Part shown: positions 61,838 through 64,000 of the stretch, piece after piece
Position numbering within the stretch: the stretch's first letter is position 1
Layout: each line of letters begins with the position of its first letter
Assembly: GCF_014489635.1 (NCBI RefSeq)
Contig: NZ_CP060828.1
Span: 558,001 to 622,000, forward strand
DNA from: Streptomyces roseirectus
Lineage (GTDB): Bacteria > Actinomycetota > Actinomycetes > Streptomycetales > Streptomycetaceae
Length of the DNA stretch: 64,000 bases
Direction of reading: 5' to 3'
Program-made: the position numbers and the translations under genes
The notes under the pieces: generated by a model
The model's input: the letters and a program-made list of their open reading frames with translations, nothing else
Told to the model about the DNA's origin: nothing
Databases searched by the model: none

Positions 61838-63072
61838 CCACGTACCCCCCGGACCAGCGGGACTTCTCGCGGTCGGCGCCGGTGCGGCTGTGGGAGGAGG
61901 GTTTCGCGGCCGATCCGCACCGCTACTACGCGGCGCTGCGGGCGCAGGGCCCGGTGGGCTGGGCGGAACTGGCGCCGGGGATCACGGCGTTCGTGGTGAC
62001 GGACCGGCGGGCGGCGCTCGAAGTGCTGCACGACGACACCCGGTTCTCGCACGACCCGCGGGCCTGGGAGACGACCGTGCCGGTGGACTCGCCGGTGCTG
62101 GGGATGATGCGGTGGCGGCCGAACGCGCTGTTCTCGGACGGCGCGGCGCACCTGCGCTACCGTCGGACGCTGATCGACGTGTTCGACCTGGTGGAGCCGC
62201 ACGACCTGCGGGCGCGGGTGCACCGGGCGGTGCGCACGGTGGTGGGCCGGATCGGGCCGCGCGGTGAGGCCGACCTCGTCGAGGAGTTCGCGCGGCCGCT
62301 GATGGCGCTGGTCTTCAACGACCTGTTCGGGCTGCCCGACAGCCAGGGCGACCGGCTGCACCGGGGCCTGGCCCGGATGATGGAGGGCGGCCCGGAGGCG
62401 GCGGCCGGTGAGGCGGAGTACGCGGGGTACGTGCTGGACCTGGTGGCCGCGAAGGCGGAGCAGCCGGGCGAGGACCTGCCGAGCCGGCTCCTCGATCATC
62501 CGCTGGGGCTGACCGAGGAGGAAGTCACCTGGCAGGTGTTCCTCACGCTGGGCGCGGGCCTCGAACCGACGGCGAACCTCGTCTCCAACACCCTGTCGCG
62601 GATCCTCGGCAACGACCTGTACTACTCGACGCTGACCAGCGGCGCGCGTCCGGTGACGGACGCGGTGGTGGAGGTGCTGCACCACGAGACGCCGCTCGCC
62701 AACTACGGGATCTACTACGCGCGTGAGCCGGTCGCGTTCCGGGGGGTGTGGCTGCCGGAGACGGTGCCGGTGGTGGTGTCGTACGGGGCGCTCGGGGTGT
62801 TCGCGGAGCGTGAGGTGACCGGCGGGCGGCATCCGTCGGACGCCTCGCACCTGTCGTGGGGCGCGGGCCCGCACGCCTGTCCGGTGCGCCGGCACACGCT
62901 GCTCATCGTCACCGAGGCCATCGAGCGGCTGACGCAGTGGCTGCCCGACCTGCGTCCGGTGCTGCCGCGCGACCGGCTCGCCTGGCGTCCCGGCCCCTTC
63001 CACCGTTCCCTCAAGGCCCTGCCCGTCCGTTTCACCCCGCGCACTCCCGACCAGCCTGGAGACCCGACGTGA
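61834..63072 (+). CDS. Cytochrome P450, CYP157-like, lacking the ExxR motif
   Basis: 412 residues. The heme-ligand loop is LSWGAGPHACPVRRH, with the axial Cys. The I-helix is LTLGAGLEPTANLVSNTL, where the usual acid-alcohol pair region reads AGLEPT. The K-helix reads EVLHHETP, so the arginine of ExxR is replaced by His. The absence of ExxR is the known hallmark of the CYP157 family, which in Streptomyces is found in conservons next to a CYP154. The overlap with cvnD2 makes it part of the conservon operon. Its substrate and even its catalytic competence are open. GTG start at 61834. Confidence 0.9.
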   Translation: MTTYPPDQRDFSRSAPVRLWEEGFAADPHRYYAALRAQGPVGWAELAPGITAFVVTDRRAALEVLHDDTRFSHDPRAWETTVPVDSPVLGMMRWRPNALFSDGAAHLRYRRTLIDVFDLVEPHDLRARVHRAVRTVVGRIGPRGEADLVEEFARPLMALVFNDLFGLPDSQGDRLHRGLARMMEGGPEAAAGEAEYAGYVLDLVAAKAEQPGEDLPSRLLDHPLGLTEEEVTWQVFLTLGAGLEPTANLVSNTLSRILGNDLYYSTLTSGARPVTDAVVEVLHHETPLANYGIYYAREPVAFRGVWLPETVPVVVSYGALGVFAEREVTGGRHPSDASHLSWGAGPHACPVRRHTLLIVTEAIERLTQWLPDLRPVLPRDRLAWRPGPFHRSLKALPVRFTPRTPDQPGDPT

Positions 63073-64000
63073 CCGTGACCGACCGCATCTCGATCGACCC
63101 GCTCGGCGCCGACATCCCCGCCGAGTCCGCGCGGTTACGCGCGCTCGGCCCGATCGTGCCGGTGGAGCTGCCCGGCGGAATCCCGGCGTGGGCGCCGACC
63201 GGGTACGACACGCTGAAGGAGCTGATCCTCGACCCGAGGGTCAGCAAGGACCCGCGCCGGCACTGGCGGCTGTGGTCCGAGGTGCCCGGGCACCCGTCCT
63301 GGGGCTGGGTGCTCGGCTGGGTCGGCGTCGTCAACATGCTCTCGACGTACGGCGAGGACCACACGCGGCTGCGCCGGCTGGTCGCGCCCAGCTTCACGGC
63401 GCGGCGCACGGAGTCGCTGCGCCCGCGCGTCGAGGCGGTCACCACCGAGTTGCTGGACGCCCTGGAGGGGGCGGAGACGGCGGATCTGCGGGCGGCGCTC
63501 GCGCATCCGCTGCCGATGCGGATCATCTGCGAACTGTTCGGTGTGCCCGAGGAGTTGCGGGACGCGACGGGCCGGCTGATCGCGGCGATCATGGACACCT
63601 CGGACCCGTCCCCGCAGCACGCGGCGTTCGTACAGGAGCAGATCGGCGCGGTCCTCGGCACACTCATCGCCCGCAAGCGCGAGGAGCCGGGCGACGACAT
63701 GACGACCGACCTGATCCGGGTGCGCGACGAGGGCGGCGACCGGCTCAGCGACGAGGAACTGCTCCACACGCTGCTGCTGGTGATCGGCGCGGGCTTCGAG
63801 ACGACCGTGAACCTGATCGGCAACGCGGTCGTCGCCCTGCTGCGCCGCCCGGACCAGCTCGCGGCGGTGCGTGCCGGGGAGATCTCCTGGGACGCGGTCA
63901 TCGACGAGACGCTGCGCGCGCACCCGTCGATCGCCTCGCTGCCCCTGCGGTTCGCGGTCGAGGACCTGACCGTCGGCGACGTGACGGTGCCCGCCGGGGA
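63069..64000 (+). CDS. Cytochrome P450, CYP154-like (partial, 3' end off the window), with a TTA codon
   Basis: The first 310 residues are present: N-terminus TDRISIDPLGADIPAE, the C-helix region EDHTRLRRLVAPSFTARR (the W/HxxxR heme contact), the I-helix LLLVIGAGFETTVNLIGNAV (normal AGxET) and a normal K-helix ExxR in VIDETLRAHPSIA. The heme Cys lies beyond the window. Unlike its neighbour it keeps all the canonical motifs. GTG 63069 overlaps the previous stop (GTGA). Codon 23 (Leu, 63135-63137) is TTA, so translation probably needs the bldA tRNA. Pairing with a CYP157-like protein in a conservon suggests the two P450s work together. Confidence 0.92.
   Translation, partial: MTVTDRISIDPLGADIPAESARLRALGPIVPVELPGGIPAWAPTGYDTLKELILDPRVSKDPRRHWRLWSEVPGHPSWGWVLGWVGVVNMLSTYGEDHTRLRRLVAPSFTARRTESLRPRVEAVTTELLDALEGAETADLRAALAHPLPMRIICELFGVPEELRDATGRLIAAIMDTSDPSPQHAAFVQEQIGAVLGTLIARKREEPGDDMTTDLIRVRDEGGDRLSDEELLHTLLLVIGAGFETTVNLIGNAVVALLRRPDQLAAVRAGEISWDAVIDETLRAHPSIASLPLRFAVEDLTVGDVTVPAG

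Noticed and set aside
60031..63003. A 990-codon minus-strand frame opposite conservon 2
   Set aside because: It lies antisense to five overlapping, well-supported genes and has no recognisable domain.

Overview
The window is high-GC actinobacterial DNA with GC-rich third codon positions, GTG and TTG starts, two conservons (cvnABCD), lineage-typical secreted hydrolases and very rare TTA codons. All of this points to a Streptomyces chromosome. I see no rRNA, tRNA, CRISPR array, insertion sequence or phage gene.

Layout. 1-5 kb: an aromatic meta-cleavage gene set (ACMSD-like amidohydrolase, extradiol dioxygenase, C-C bond hydrolase, aldo/keto reductase). Its FAD ring-hydroxylase (578-1983) is a pseudogene, and two perfect 20-bp operator-like repeats lie in the divergent promoter region. 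5-9 kb: L-serine dehydratase divergent from an IclR regulator, a decayed FdhF/YdeP-type molybdopterin oxidoreductase, and a histidine phosphatase. 9-13 kb: a streptogrisin-type protease, an FAD monooxygenase divergent from a TetR regulator with two perfect operators, and an MHYT membrane sensor. 13-22 kb: a LacI-controlled galactan utilisation locus (two ABC permeases, a binding lipoprotein, GH42 beta-galactosidase and secreted GH30 endo-beta-1,6-galactanase). 22-33 kb: housekeeping genes (CPA2 antiporter, phosphoglucomutase, pyruvate carboxylase, Ser/Thr kinase, HAD hydrolase, MASE1 protein, PP2C phosphatase). 34-39 kb: a 1706-residue secreted enzyme with two GH43 and two LamG domains. 39-44 kb: an AraC regulator, an MFS transporter with a roughly 300-residue loop built of two kinds of tandem repeat, a CGNR zinc-finger protein, a methyltransferase and a secreted Cys-rich protein. 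44-48 kb: conservon 1 on the minus strand. 48-53 kb: a compact orphan biosynthetic operon (KS-ACP without AT, lone adenylation enzyme, FAD oxidoreductase). 54-58 kb: a GAF protein, a flavodoxin-like reductase and a GH127 beta-L-arabinofuranosidase. 58-64 kb: conservon 2, running into a CYP157/CYP154-like P450 pair cut by the window edge.

How it fits together. The carbohydrate genes (GH42, GH30, two GH43 domains, GH127) suggest growth on plant arabinogalactan and arabinan. No transporter ATPase gene is present, so the importer probably borrows a shared one such as MsiK. The right third is signalling plus specialised metabolism. Three genes there carry a TTA codon (cvnC1, the adenylation enzyme and the second P450), and I found none in the intact genes elsewhere, so this part is probably under bldA control. 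Several genes look leaderless, with a -10 hexamer 6-7 nt before the start codon.
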